A stretch of 64,000 nucleotides of DNA from Winogradskyella immobilis (GCF_021887715.1 NZ_JAIQXX010000008.1:61522-125521), one strand, 5' to 3'. Shown: positions 41,010 to 50,707, counted from the first letter of the stretch. Numbers and translations: made by a program. Notes: a model not told the origin generated them from the letters alone.

Positions 41010-41888
41010 ATGAAGGGATTAGATACCAATCAATTTAGAGTTACTTCAAAAATAGAGATAAAAAATCAATCAACACATCTGCATTTAAATGTAGATGATG
41101 ATACGGCTAAGGACGAATTAAAACGTGTTCGCAGAAAATTAGGAAAACTTCAAGATACCATGTATGCTCATGGAAAGTATTCGGTATTAATTTGCTTACA
41201 AGGCATGGATACTTCTGGTAAAGACAGTTTAATTAGAGAAGTATTTAAAGATTTTAATGCACGTGGAGTTGAAGTACATAGTTTTAAAGTACCTACAGAA
41301 TTAGAATTAAAGCACGATTATTTATGGCGTCATTATATAGCATTACCAGCTCGCGGTAAGTTTGGAGTATTTAATAGAACGCATTACGAAAATGTTTTGG
41401 TAACACGCGTGCATCCATATTATATTATGGGTGAAAATATTCCAGGTATCGATGATGTGTCTAAAATAGATGATGCCTTTTGGGATCAACGTTTTGAGCA
41501 AATTAATAATTTTGAAAAGCATATTTCTGAAAACGGAACACTTATTTTTAAATTCTTTTTAAACCTTTCTAAAGACGAACAAAAAAACAGACTGTTAAGG
41601 CGTCTCAATAAGAAGGAAAAGAATTGGAAATTTTCTTCAGGAGATTTAAAAGAACGTAAACTTTGGGATAAATATCAAGACTGTTATGAAGATGCTATAA
41701 ATAGAACTTCTAAACCACATGCGCCTTGGTTTTCTATTCCAGCAGACAACAAACCAATTGCAAGATATTTAGTTGCAAAAATTATTTTTGAAGCTTTAAG
41801 TCAATATACAGATATTAAAGAACCAGAATTGTCCGACAAAGAAAAAGCAAATTTAAAATCTTATAAAAATCAGCTTAATAACGAATAA
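41010..41888 (+). CDS. PPK2-family polyphosphate kinase
   Basis: PPK2 enzymes transfer phosphate between polyphosphate and nucleoside diphosphates or monophosphates. The P-loop GMDTSGKD is at 65-72, the lid module LPARGKFGVFNRTHYE at 112-127, and a second Asp region with FWDQRFEQINNFEKH near 155-170. The length of 292 and the PARG motif fit class I/III PPK2. It is 12 bp downstream of the sigma-54 regulator on the same strand, so it is likely the last gene of the five-gene block. Confidence 0.92.
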   Translation: MKGLDTNQFRVTSKIEIKNQSTHLHLNVDDDTAKDELKRVRRKLGKLQDTMYAHGKYSVLICLQGMDTSGKDSLIREVFKDFNARGVEVHSFKVPTELELKHDYLWRHYIALPARGKFGVFNRTHYENVLVTRVHPYYIMGENIPGIDDVSKIDDAFWDQRFEQINNFEKHISENGTLIFKFFLNLSKDEQKNRLLRRLNKKEKNWKFSSGDLKERKLWDKYQDCYEDAINRTSKPHAPWFSIPADNKPIARYLVAKIIFEALSQYTDIKEPELSDKEKANLKSYKNQLNNE

Positions 41889-41987
41889 TAGAATAGAGAT
41901 TGAATATTGCCATTGTGCCTTTTTCTTTTATTTTTTAAGATTAATCATTGCCATAAATAGTATCTTTAGCCCTTAAAATTGTCAAAA

Positions 41988-43358
41988 ATGAAATACACTA
42001 TTTTTCTATTAGCAGTGCTGTTATCTGTATCAATATCTGCACAAACTGATGCAGAAAACATAAAAAAAATCTATGATGCTTCCTTATCTAACGGTAAAAG
42101 CTATGAATGGTTAGATTATTTGTCTAATGGTATTGGTGGTCGTTTATCTGGCTCAGAAAATGCCGAGCGTGCTGTACAATATACCAAAGCAGAAATGGGT
42201 AAATTAGGCTTTGACAAGGTTTGGTTACAGCCTGTAATGGTGCCAAAATGGGTTAGAGGTAATCCGGAAGAAGCACATATAGAAATGTCTAATGGCAAAG
42301 CTATTAAAGTAAATATTTGTGCGCTTGGCGGTTCTGTCGCTACACCAGATTCTGGAGTTACAGCTGAGGTTATTGAAGTACAAGGTATCGATGAGTTAGA
42401 AGCTTTAGGAGAAGCAAAATTAAAAGGTAAAATAGTGTTTTTTAATCGCCCGTTAGACCCAACATTAATCAATACATTTAGTGCCTATGGTGGTGCTGTA
42501 GATCAACGTGGAGGTGGAGCTAGAGCAGCAAGTAAATATGGAGCAGTTGGAGCTATAGTACGTTCAATGAATCTGCGTTTAGACGATTTTCCGCATACTG
42601 GTGGAACACGTTATGGAGATCAACCCGTAAACGAACGCATACCTACAGCAGCTATTAGTACTAATGATGCTGAATTATTAAGCAAGACACTTAAAACGGA
42701 TACTAAAGTAAAGTTCTTTTTTAAACAAAATCCAAAGCAGTATGATGATGTCTTATCTCATAACGTTATCGGAGAAATCACAGGAAGTGAATTTCCTAAT
42801 GAGTATATTGTTGTAGGTGGTCATTTAGATTCATGGGATTTAGGAGATGGTTCTCATGATGATGGCGCAGGTTGTGTGCAATCTATGGATGTACTACGCC
42901 TATTAAAATTATCTGGTATTAAGCCTAAACGTACGATTAGAGTTGTTATGTTTATGAATGAAGAAAACGGTTTACGTGGTGGAACGGAATATGCAAGAGT
43001 AGCAAAAGAAAAAAACGAGAATCATATTTTTGCTTTAGAAAGTGATTCAGGAGGATTTACACCAAGAGGTTTTATATTTGATTCTAATGAAGAACGTTTT
43101 AATAAAGTTTTACAATGGAAATCTTTATTTGAACCCTATTTAATTCATTTCTTCGGGCAAGGAGGAAGTGGTGCTGATATAGGTCCATTAAAATCAGATT
43201 CAATTGTTTTAGCAGGTTTAAGACCAGATTCTCAACGTTATTTTGAATATCATCACACATCAATAGATACCTTTGATGCTATTAATAAACGCGAATTAGA
43301 ATTAGGAGCGGCTACAATGACATCACTAATCTATTTAGTAGATAAATACGGGTTTTAA
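41988..43358 (+). CDS. Secreted M28 family metallopeptidase (carboxypeptidase Q-like)
   Basis: The start at 41988 (ATG) is preferred over a TTG 9 bp upstream because the signal peptide (YTIFLLAVLLSVSISAQ) begins there. A PA domain sits at about 120-250 and the catalytic M28 domain follows: zinc ligands in GGHLDSWDLGDGSHDDGAG, the catalytic Glu in NEENGLRGG, and a late HHTSIDTFDA with the last zinc His. It is a periplasmic or secreted exopeptidase. It heads a block with a DinB-like and a VOC protein. Confidence 0.9.
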   Translation: MKYTIFLLAVLLSVSISAQTDAENIKKIYDASLSNGKSYEWLDYLSNGIGGRLSGSENAERAVQYTKAEMGKLGFDKVWLQPVMVPKWVRGNPEEAHIEMSNGKAIKVNICALGGSVATPDSGVTAEVIEVQGIDELEALGEAKLKGKIVFFNRPLDPTLINTFSAYGGAVDQRGGGARAASKYGAVGAIVRSMNLRLDDFPHTGGTRYGDQPVNERIPTAAISTNDAELLSKTLKTDTKVKFFFKQNPKQYDDVLSHNVIGEITGSEFPNEYIVVGGHLDSWDLGDGSHDDGAGCVQSMDVLRLLKLSGIKPKRTIRVVMFMNEENGLRGGTEYARVAKEKNENHIFALESDSGGFTPRGFIFDSNEERFNKVLQWKSLFEPYLIHFFGQGGSGADIGPLKSDSIVLAGLRPDSQRYFEYHHTSIDTFDAINKRELELGAATMTSLIYLVDKYGF

Positions 43359-43393
43359 GATTTAAAGTAGAATAAGATTTAAAGTAAAATAAA

Positions 43394-43969
43394 ATGAAAA
43401 AAATATTAATTATTGTAATCACGTTAGTTATGTGTTCAAGTTATAGTCAAGATAAAGTACAAGACGAAATACCATATTATGAAGTTCCGGATTATTCTGA
43501 AACCTATACAGCAGGTACTATGGCAGCACGTATGGTAGATGCTTTAGGCTTTCGTTATTACTGGGCATCTTATGGCCTAACAGAAACAGATCTTAAGTAC
43601 AAAGCCAACGATATAGGTCGTAATACCGGTGAAACGATTAAGCATATATACGATTTGTCTAAAATCATTCTTAATTCTACATTAAAAAAGCCTAACGGGA
43701 ATGATCAAAATGAAGATTTATCGTTTGAAGCTATGCGAAAACAAACATTAGTTAATCTTAAAACCGCAGCTGAGATCCTAAGAGAAACAGATGATATGTC
43801 TCAGTTTAAGATTATTTTTGGCGAGCAAGAAATTCCGTTTTGGAACAATATAAACGGACCTATTTCAGATTCTATATGGCATTGTGGGCAAATAGCTATT
43901 TATAGACGCTCTACAAATAATCCAATTAATCCTAAAGTGGATCATTTTTCAGGAAAAGTGAGAAATTGA
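43394..43969 (+). CDS. Secreted DinB-like protein
   Basis: A signal peptide (LIIVITLVMCSSYSQ) is followed by a helical bundle that looks like the DinB/YfiT-type metal-binding fold: IGRNTGETIKHIYDLSKIIL with a candidate first His, MRKQTLVNLKTAAEILRE, and WHCGQIAIYRRSTNNP with a candidate second His. DinB-fold proteins are usually cytosolic thiol-dependent enzymes or DNA-damage-induced proteins; a secreted variant is less common. It is 35 bp past the M28 gene and 7 bp ahead of a VOC gene, so all three may be co-transcribed. Confidence 0.8.
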   Translation: MKKILIIVITLVMCSSYSQDKVQDEIPYYEVPDYSETYTAGTMAARMVDALGFRYYWASYGLTETDLKYKANDIGRNTGETIKHIYDLSKIILNSTLKKPNGNDQNEDLSFEAMRKQTLVNLKTAAEILRETDDMSQFKIIFGEQEIPFWNNINGPISDSIWHCGQIAIYRRSTNNPINPKVDHFSGKVRN

Positions 43970-43976
43970 TGAATGT

Positions 43977-44351
43977 ATGGAAGCGTATCTAAAACAAGTT
44001 TACCCAATACTTCCTGTTAAAGATGTTTTAGAAACTGTAGATTACTACGTAAATCAATTGGGATTTACATTAGGTTTTAAAGATGTAGGAGATCATCCAA
44101 ATTATGCAGGAGTCATAAGAGATGGTATAGAAATTCATTTTCAATGGCATAGTGATGCCGAATGGGCTAATGGATTAACAACACAAATGCTACGTATTTA
44201 TGTTGACGAAATAGATATTCTGTTTGAAGAGTATAGTACTAAAAATGTATTTCATAATAACACAAAATTGCAAAATACAAGTTGGGGAACGAAAGAATTT
44301 GCATTTTATGATATAAATACTAATGGGTTAACATTTTACAAAGATTTGTAA
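43977..44351 (+). CDS. VOC family protein (glyoxalase-like)
   Basis: A single VOC module of 124 residues: VYPILPVKDVLETVDYYVNQLGFTLGFKD and the second half IEIHFQWHSD...EFAFYDINTNGLTFY. The metal residues look like H (IEIHFQWH) and a late Glu. It resembles bleomycin-resistance-type VOC proteins; substrate unknown. It is the last gene of the M28/DinB block. Confidence 0.85.
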   Translation: MEAYLKQVYPILPVKDVLETVDYYVNQLGFTLGFKDVGDHPNYAGVIRDGIEIHFQWHSDAEWANGLTTQMLRIYVDEIDILFEEYSTKNVFHNNTKLQNTSWGTKEFAFYDINTNGLTFYKDL

Positions 44352-44353
44352 TT

Positions 44354-45250
44354 CTATAGCTTTTCTTTCAAAAGAATTTTGAAAATTTGCTCGTACTTAC
44401 CCTTTCTTGAAACTAAAAGATTAATATCATTAGGAGACCAATGTGGTAGATAATCATTTTGATCATTAAAAGTTACCCTTCGTTTTCTAGAGCCGTCAGA
44501 TTGCATGGTGTAAATTTCAGAAGTCTTAGTAACATTATCAATTATTGTACTAAAAACAATACGATTACCAACATTTGGCCAGCTCCCAAAATTACTTTTA
44601 TCTTTAAAAAGGGTAAGTTTAGAATTTTCTTTTATAATGACATTATGGGTATATATCACCTCATTTTCATTCTCATTATTTTTATTAGAATGGTATAAAA
44701 CAGCACTACCTCTTTTATTTGTTTTAGGGTAACGATTTATACTTTTATTATCAACTAGTTTTCTTAATAATTTACCTTTTTTGTGCACACGATAGATAAG
44801 ATGTTCTTCGGGATTTTTTTCAAGAGTAAATAAAAGTTCTACGCCATTACCGAAAAATTGACCATAACGTTTATTACCAATCAGAGGAATTTTTATTTGT
44901 TTAATATTCTTAGATGAAATATCGAAGGTGTATAATTCAGTAGTTCCTGTTCTGTCAGATTCAAATAAAACAATGTTTTTATATGGATGCCACGTCGGTC
45001 TTCTGTCATTAGCATCACTTGTAAAAAGGCGCTTTTGGTTTTTGCCATCGATATTCATGGTATAGATTTGCCACCGACCATCTCTATTAGATTCAAATAA
45101 AATTAATGATCCATCTTCATTGTATGTGCCATATCTATTATCATAATCTCCATTGGTAAGTTGTGCTTCATTATACCCGTTTTCTTGAGCATCAGTACTA
45201 TTAAAGATAAAAAAAATAAAGAAAAACAAGAGTAGTACACGTAAATTCAT
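44354..45250 (-). CDS. TolB-like beta-propeller protein
   Basis: A signal peptide (VLLLFFFIFFIFNSTDAQ) precedes about five WD40-like PD40 blades. Each blade shows the SPN/W-D-I-Y-T pattern: YNEDGSLILFESNRDGRWQIYTMNIDG, ANDRRPTWHPYKNIVLFES, RIVFSTIIDNVTKTSEIYTMQSDG and ...DYLPHWSPNDINLLVSRKG. It is similar to TolB, TolB-like propellers and the N-terminal part of Tricorn-type peptidases, without any catalytic module. A periplasmic binding role is inferred. Confidence 0.85.
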   Translation of the reverse strand: MNLRVLLLFFFIFFIFNSTDAQENGYNEAQLTNGDYDNRYGTYNEDGSLILFESNRDGRWQIYTMNIDGKNQKRLFTSDANDRRPTWHPYKNIVLFESDRTGTTELYTFDISSKNIKQIKIPLIGNKRYGQFFGNGVELLFTLEKNPEEHLIYRVHKKGKLLRKLVDNKSINRYPKTNKRGSAVLYHSNKNNENENEVIYTHNVIIKENSKLTLFKDKSNFGSWPNVGNRIVFSTIIDNVTKTSEIYTMQSDGSRKRRVTFNDQNDYLPHWSPNDINLLVSRKGKYEQIFKILLKEKL

Positions 45251-45450
45251 ATAATGATGATTAATTGGTACAAGTTAAAATATTGTGGTTTCATATACAA
45301 AAACTATAGTTGCATTATCATCTTCTTAATTTTAGATAAATTCTTTTTGCATTTTATAAATTAAATATTATAAGTTAATTATATTCATAGTGCTTGTGTT
45401 TATTTTCTTACTATATATTTTTTTTGTATTTTAATAAAAAATTAATTGAA

Positions 45451-47013
45451 ATGATTATAAATATTAGAAAACAATATTTTTATTTTTTCTTCTTATGCTT
45501 TAGTGTCTTTTCTTTTTCTCAAGATGCTAAAGAGTTGCTCTGTAAAGTTATTGATTCTGGTGATAAATTACCAATAGCATATGCTACAATTCAATTTCAA
45601 AAAAGTAGTTCAGGAGTAATATCTAATGTAGATGGGGATTTTAGAATACCGTATTCTTATAAGACAAATAAAGATAGTATTATTATTTCTTGTATAGGTT
45701 ATCAAACTAAAACCATACCACTGATTACTTTAGAAGATCAAACAATAAATATTATAGCTTTAAATCAAAAAGTAGAATTATTAGAGCAAATTACTATTAA
45801 AGGAAAGAAAAAAGAGGCTTTAGGTAATCTAAATCCATATAGTATTGTAAAGACAGCTATAGAAAAAATTCCTGAAAACTATCCTAATAATCCTTTTTCT
45901 ACAATCTCGTATTATAGAGATTATCAGATTGTTAAAAATCGTTATTATAATGTTAATGAAGCTATAATAGAATCTTTCGATAAAGGGTTTTCTACAGATG
46001 TAATAATGGATAGTTATAATCAAGCCGCAATTTTTAAATATAGAGAAAATGAAGAATTTTTAAGAGATTCTTCACTAGTTAGGGCTTATGATGGTAATTT
46101 AAAATATATAGAAAATACTGAACTATCTGGTCAAGGAGGAAATGAATTAGGGATTCTAAATATACATGATCCGATAAGAAACTATGAACAATTGAGTTTT
46201 TCTTTTGTATATGTTTTTAAAAAAGTTTTTATAGAAAATCATGAATTTACCAATATAAAAAAAGTGTTTTTAGATGATAAAGTTCTCTATGAGATTCCAT
46301 TTAAAGCTAAAGATCAATTTACAGGGATAGCACATAAGGCTATTGGAAAAATATATATAGCTAAAGATAATTATGCGATACATAAATTAGAATATAAAGT
46401 ACTAGATGTAGCAAATAAAGAATTTTTAAATGATGAAGAATTGTTATTTGAAGTTACTCTAGAATATAAACCTAAAGGTGATAAAATGTTTTTAAATTAT
46501 ATAACATTTAATAATCGATTTGTTGTTAGCGATAATTTCTTTTTTGATGTTGTTAAAACAGAATATCAGGCTGAAGAAAAAGCGTTTTATGTGTCATTTA
46601 ATAGTCCGGTTTTAGAAAGTTCTGTAAGTAAAAAAGACTTTAGGTTTAAATACTCAAAGAAGAAGATGGTAATTAAAAATTTTGAACTTGTAGATGCTAA
46701 AACAATAAAAGTTAATATAGCAGATTGGAGTATACCTAAAGAACTTCTAGTAGATGAACCTAATATGAATAATATAGAAACTCAAATAAAAAATATCTAT
46801 GACATATCTAATAGAAAAATATTTAAATCCCCTAAAATTGCAGGTTATCAATTTAGAGAACTATTTGTACAAGAGGTTATAAACCCCAAAATTAAGCCTA
46901 CTGATATAGAGTTTACTAGTAAAGCTAAACCTCTTTCAAAAGCAAAAATTAATAAATCTAATGATAAAGAAGATTATTGGTTAAACTCACCATTGAAAAC
47001 AGTTAATAATTAA
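45451..47013 (+). CDS. Secreted CarboxypepD-regulatory-domain protein
   Basis: The start at 45451 (MIINIRKQYFYFFFLC) gives a signal peptide ending at FSFSQ. A CarboxypepD_reg-like beta-sandwich (about residues 23-100: LLCKVIDSGDKLPIAYATIQFQKSSSGVISNVDGDFRIPY) is followed by ~420 residues of beta-rich sequence with no clear family, for example KVLYEIPFKAKDQFTGIAHKAIGKIYIAKDNYAIHKLEYKV. It is 3 bp upstream of the MG2/plug protein on the same strand, so the two likely act together in the envelope. Confidence 0.82.
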   Translation: MIINIRKQYFYFFFLCFSVFSFSQDAKELLCKVIDSGDKLPIAYATIQFQKSSSGVISNVDGDFRIPYSYKTNKDSIIISCIGYQTKTIPLITLEDQTINIIALNQKVELLEQITIKGKKKEALGNLNPYSIVKTAIEKIPENYPNNPFSTISYYRDYQIVKNRYYNVNEAIIESFDKGFSTDVIMDSYNQAAIFKYRENEEFLRDSSLVRAYDGNLKYIENTELSGQGGNELGILNIHDPIRNYEQLSFSFVYVFKKVFIENHEFTNIKKVFLDDKVLYEIPFKAKDQFTGIAHKAIGKIYIAKDNYAIHKLEYKVLDVANKEFLNDEELLFEVTLEYKPKGDKMFLNYITFNNRFVVSDNFFFDVVKTEYQAEEKAFYVSFNSPVLESSVSKKDFRFKYSKKKMVIKNFELVDAKTIKVNIADWSIPKELLVDEPNMNNIETQIKNIYDISNRKIFKSPKIAGYQFRELFVQEVINPKIKPTDIEFTSKAKPLSKAKINKSNDKEDYWLNSPLKTVNN

Positions 47014-47016
47014 CAT

Positions 47017-49452
47017 ATGAAACGTTATATACTATCCATATTAGTTTTTGTGTTTTATTTGGGATATGCCCAAGAGGAAGATAGTTCTATTATAGATAGT
47101 TTTGAAGATTATGCAGATTTAACGAGAGAACAGGTCTATCTACATTTTAATAAATCAACCTATATAGTTGGTGAAATGTTAGGCTTTAATGCTTATGTGT
47201 TTATAAAAGACAGTAAACAGTTATCAGATAACACTACAAATTTATACTGTCAGATTGTAGATACTAATGATAAGGTGATAAAAGAAAAATTACTTTTAGT
47301 AACCAGTGGTGTTAGTCGAGGAGAATTTGAGATCGATAGTTTGTTTGCTACCGGAGAGTATAGACTTAAGGCTTATACCAATTGGATGCGAAACTTCACA
47401 AAAGAACATAATTACTTTTTAGAGAATTTTAAGGTAATCAATCCTCTTACCAATAGGGATGATAAACCTCAGGCTGTTTCAGATGAAATAGATGTTCAAT
47501 TTTTACCAGAGAGTGGTCATTTATTAGAGGGTACAGATAATGTTATTGGTATTATAGCTAAAGATAAATTAGGTAATGGTATTTCAAACTTAAGGTTGAA
47601 GTTATATGATGATACAAATACAGAACTAACTGAAACAATTTTAAATGAGTATGGCATAGGCAATTTTATTTTAAATCCTAAGCCAGGAGAGATTTATACT
47701 GTAAAATATAGTTACAATCAAAAGCGAAAAGAGCAACAATTACTAAAAGCAGAGAATAAAGGTGTTGTTTTATCAATAAAAGAATTGCCTAGAAAAAATA
47801 GTATAGCAGTTAGTATAAAGACTAATGATAATACTTTAGATCTTATAAAAGGAAAACGATATAAATTAAGTATTCACAACGGAAGCGAAATAAAAGAATT
47901 ACAGTTTGCCTTTACAGATTTACTAGAAGTATCACAAACGGTATCATTAACTCAGCTTTTTCCAGGAATAAATATTTTTACAGTATTTGATAACGAAGAT
48001 AGACCTATAGCAGAGCGTATGTATTTTAATTATAAAGGGTTAAACTTAGCACCTCAGGACTATACGATTTTTAATACTATAAATAATGACAGTATAGAGA
48101 TTAGAGTAACTATGCCTAATGTAAAGTTAGATCAGTTTCAAAATTTAAGTGTCTCTGTATTACCTTCAAAGACTAAGAGTTATGAGCATCATCAAAATAT
48201 TATTTCATCATTATATTTACAACCGTATCTAAGAGAAGCTGTTGAGCAGGCAGATTACTATTTTAGTGATATTACAGCAGCTAAAAAATATGAGTTAGAT
48301 AATTTACTACTCACTTTAGGTTGGAGTAGTTACGATTGGGGAGCTATATTTAATGAACCACCAGAGCCATATTATGATTTTGAAGTAGGTATTAATTATA
48401 CAATTAATCGAAATGATAATAAGATAAAAAATTATATCATCTATCCTAACATAAATTCAAATTCAGAAATACTCACTTTAGAAGAAGGTCAAAAATCGTT
48501 TGAGAAGCGTGGGTTTTTCCCTTTAGATGACGAAACCATTCGTATAGGTGAATCTAAAAAAGGAGAGATAGGTAAAGCTAATCTCTCTATGCAATATTCA
48601 TTACTAGATATTAAACCTTTTACAACTAACCATAAATCAAAAACGATATTATCTGAAAATCAGTCGGGTAACACAGTGGTAGAGGAATTTAAAGATGCAG
48701 AAGGAGAGATATTAGATGAAGTTAAAATATTTGCAAGTAGAGGATATTCTAGAATAGAAGATTTGCAGAATAGGAGAATTGGAAAAGTGACTGAATTTAA
48801 TGACGAACTTTTTAAACAATATAAAACATTAGCTCAATTTTTAAGTAGTAAAGGCTATATCGTAGAAGAAAGACCTCAAGTTACAGGTATTGGTGACGAT
48901 ACTGAATATAGTACTTTTAGGATTTATAATAGAAGTAGAAGGTCTTTAGCAGGGTTGACCTATGAAATTAATGGGGTGATTTATACTAATCCTGGTGATG
49001 GGCTTGAATCCCCACGAATATATCTAGATGGTGTTTTATTAAGCGATTTAGATTTTCTTGTTGGTTTTAGTATGGAAACCGTAGATTATATAGAAATTAA
49101 TAAAGGCGGTGTTGGAGAAGGCTTTAGAGGTGGTTTTGGGACTATTAGAATTGTTACAGATCCTAAAAAGCGTCTTTTAACCCAGAAATCTCGAACATCA
49201 TATTCAGAATATAAAATACCATTAACATTTACTTCGCCAAAACAGTTTTATATTCCAAAATATAGATCTTTTGAGAGTCCTTTTTTTAATGAATATGGTG
49301 TTGTCGATTGGTTTCCTAATGTGGTGGTAGGTAATGATGGTTATTTAACCTTAAAAGTTTTAGATACAGGAGTGCCAATAAAATTATTTATAGAAGGAGT
49401 TGTAAATACAGAACAATTAATGAGTGATGTTATAACCATAGGAGAAAACTAA
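47017..49452 (+). CDS. Large secreted protein with MG2-like domain and TonB-plug-like C-terminus
   Basis: The 811-residue protein has a signal peptide (LVFVFYLGYAQ). Residues about 40-150 resemble macroglobulin MG2 domains (REQVYLHFNKSTYIVGEMLGFNAYVFIKD, RGEFEIDSLFATGEYRLKAYTNWMRN), and 650-760 resemble a TonB-dependent receptor plug (SRIYLDGVLLSDLDFLVGFSMETVDYIEINKGGVG, GGFGTIRIVTD). The receptor barrel is absent. Such proteins are frequent in Bacteroidota and their function is unknown. The upstream CarboxypepD-type protein is a likely partner. Confidence 0.82.
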   Translation: MKRYILSILVFVFYLGYAQEEDSSIIDSFEDYADLTREQVYLHFNKSTYIVGEMLGFNAYVFIKDSKQLSDNTTNLYCQIVDTNDKVIKEKLLLVTSGVSRGEFEIDSLFATGEYRLKAYTNWMRNFTKEHNYFLENFKVINPLTNRDDKPQAVSDEIDVQFLPESGHLLEGTDNVIGIIAKDKLGNGISNLRLKLYDDTNTELTETILNEYGIGNFILNPKPGEIYTVKYSYNQKRKEQQLLKAENKGVVLSIKELPRKNSIAVSIKTNDNTLDLIKGKRYKLSIHNGSEIKELQFAFTDLLEVSQTVSLTQLFPGINIFTVFDNEDRPIAERMYFNYKGLNLAPQDYTIFNTINNDSIEIRVTMPNVKLDQFQNLSVSVLPSKTKSYEHHQNIISSLYLQPYLREAVEQADYYFSDITAAKKYELDNLLLTLGWSSYDWGAIFNEPPEPYYDFEVGINYTINRNDNKIKNYIIYPNINSNSEILTLEEGQKSFEKRGFFPLDDETIRIGESKKGEIGKANLSMQYSLLDIKPFTTNHKSKTILSENQSGNTVVEEFKDAEGEILDEVKIFASRGYSRIEDLQNRRIGKVTEFNDELFKQYKTLAQFLSSKGYIVEERPQVTGIGDDTEYSTFRIYNRSRRSLAGLTYEINGVIYTNPGDGLESPRIYLDGVLLSDLDFLVGFSMETVDYIEINKGGVGEGFRGGFGTIRIVTDPKKRLLTQKSRTSYSEYKIPLTFTSPKQFYIPKYRSFESPFFNEYGVVDWFPNVVVGNDGYLTLKVLDTGVPIKLFIEGVVNTEQLMSDVITIGEN

Positions 49453-49571
49453 TCTTCTTTATGCTCTTCCTTATCTTCATTCTTCATACTAGTGTATTTA
49501 GATACTAGTCGTATACCTAATCTTGCGAAAAGAATTACGGCAAATACCATTACTAAATCAAATCCTGTCAT
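49449..49571 (-). CDS. Possible 40-residue membrane peptide
   Basis: The frame encodes MTGFDLVMVFAVILFARLGI, then RLVSKYTSMKNEDKEEHKED. One hydrophobic helix (residues 5-20) is followed by a charged tail, a plausible small membrane protein. Its stop codon overlaps that of the convergent 811-residue protein gene by 2 bp. The size is below usual thresholds, so the call rests on composition and placement only. Confidence 0.45.
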   Translation of the reverse strand: MTGFDLVMVFAVILFARLGIRLVSKYTSMKNEDKEEHKED

Positions 49572-49619
49572 TTATTGCTATTAATCGATTTCTATATAAG
49601 TGTTTTAAAAACAAAAAAA

Positions 49620-49650
49620 GTTACAGTTAGATAGTACTAACTGTAAATTT
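49620..49650 (-). terminator. Terminator of the M28 gene
   Basis: The perfect stem TTACAGTTAG/CTAACTGTAA (49621-49630 and 49637-49646) is followed on the minus strand by CTTTTTTTG. It lies 21 bp past the stop codon of the M28 gene. Confidence 0.8.
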
Positions 49651-49666
49651 TATATAGTAACTAATA

Positions 49667-50707
49667 TTAGTTGTTATATAATTCTTTCGATACGGGTTCG
49701 TATTTATCACCTTCAACCCAAACAGGTGTTTTAGGATCATTTCCTATTTTTCTTCCTGCTAAAACATAAGAACTAAAGAATTTTAAAAGATAATCATAGT
49801 CTAGAGTATGGGCTTCATCACCTGGTTGATGGTAATATTTAGTAACGTCACCAGAAAAAGAAGTAAATCCTAAAGAATAGGTTGGCGCAGGAATACCTTT
49901 TCTTGCAAAACTCACATTATCACTTCTATCAAACAAACCTTGCTCTCCAGCAGGATCGTCTATAGCGGTTAAACCAAATGCTGTAGCAGCATCTTTAATG
50001 TGCTGCCCAGCAGTAGTCCGTTCTAAACCAACTATTGTCGCCACAGAGGTGTCATTATAACCCGCATTATCGCTATTAAAACAGTATACCATTTGTTTTA
50101 ATGGTAACACAGGATTTTCCGCATAGTATCTGCTTCCTAAAAGTCCTTTTTCTTCGCCTGTAAATAATATAAACAAAGCAGAACGTTTAGTTGGGTGTTT
50201 TGCTAAATTTTTAGCCATACTTAATACAGTTGTAGTTCCTACTGCATTATCTCTAGCTCCATTAAAAATAGAATCGTTTGGTACATTAGATTTGTGTACA
50301 CCAACATGATCATAATGGGCAGAATAGATAATATATTCGTTTTTAAGAACGGGATCTGTACCTTCTACAATACCAATAACATTTTGAGATTCAACAGACT
50401 TAGCAGGTTCGCCACGTCGAGACCTGATCTCTAAAGTCATTCTCTGGTAATAATCACCAGTTTTAGGATTGGGTTTTACTCCATAACTTTTTAATGTATT
50501 TGCTAAATATGAAGCTGCAATTTTATTTTCAGGAGTACCAGTTTCTCTTCCTTTTAATAAGTCATCAGCCAAAAAATAAATATGACCTTCTATATCAGAT
50601 TTAGAAACCGTAGCTTCTGTTTTGTCTTTATCTGTTAATTCTGGTGGAGCTTGTGTTTTGCATGAAAAGATTGTTAATGCAAGTATAGCTAAAGATAATT
50701 GTTTCAT
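49667..50707 (-). CDS. M28 family metallopeptidase lipoprotein
   Basis: The start at 50707 gives a lipoprotein signal (LSLAILALTIFSCKTQ). The M28 catalytic domain follows: zinc ligands in YSAHYDHVGVHKSN...ARDNAVG, the Glu in TGEEKGLLGSRYYAE, and a later YCFNSDNAGY with the second zinc Asp, ending with HQPGDEAHTLDYD. Family members are aminopeptidases, often for dipeptides or N-terminal residues. The mature enzyme is probably on the outer face of a membrane. Confidence 0.9.
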   Translation of the reverse strand: MKQLSLAILALTIFSCKTQAPPELTDKDKTEATVSKSDIEGHIYFLADDLLKGRETGTPENKIAASYLANTLKSYGVKPNPKTGDYYQRMTLEIRSRRGEPAKSVESQNVIGIVEGTDPVLKNEYIIYSAHYDHVGVHKSNVPNDSIFNGARDNAVGTTTVLSMAKNLAKHPTKRSALFILFTGEEKGLLGSRYYAENPVLPLKQMVYCFNSDNAGYNDTSVATIVGLERTTAGQHIKDAATAFGLTAIDDPAGEQGLFDRSDNVSFARKGIPAPTYSLGFTSFSGDVTKYYHQPGDEAHTLDYDYLLKFFSSYVLAGRKIGNDPKTPVWVEGDKYEPVSKELYNN

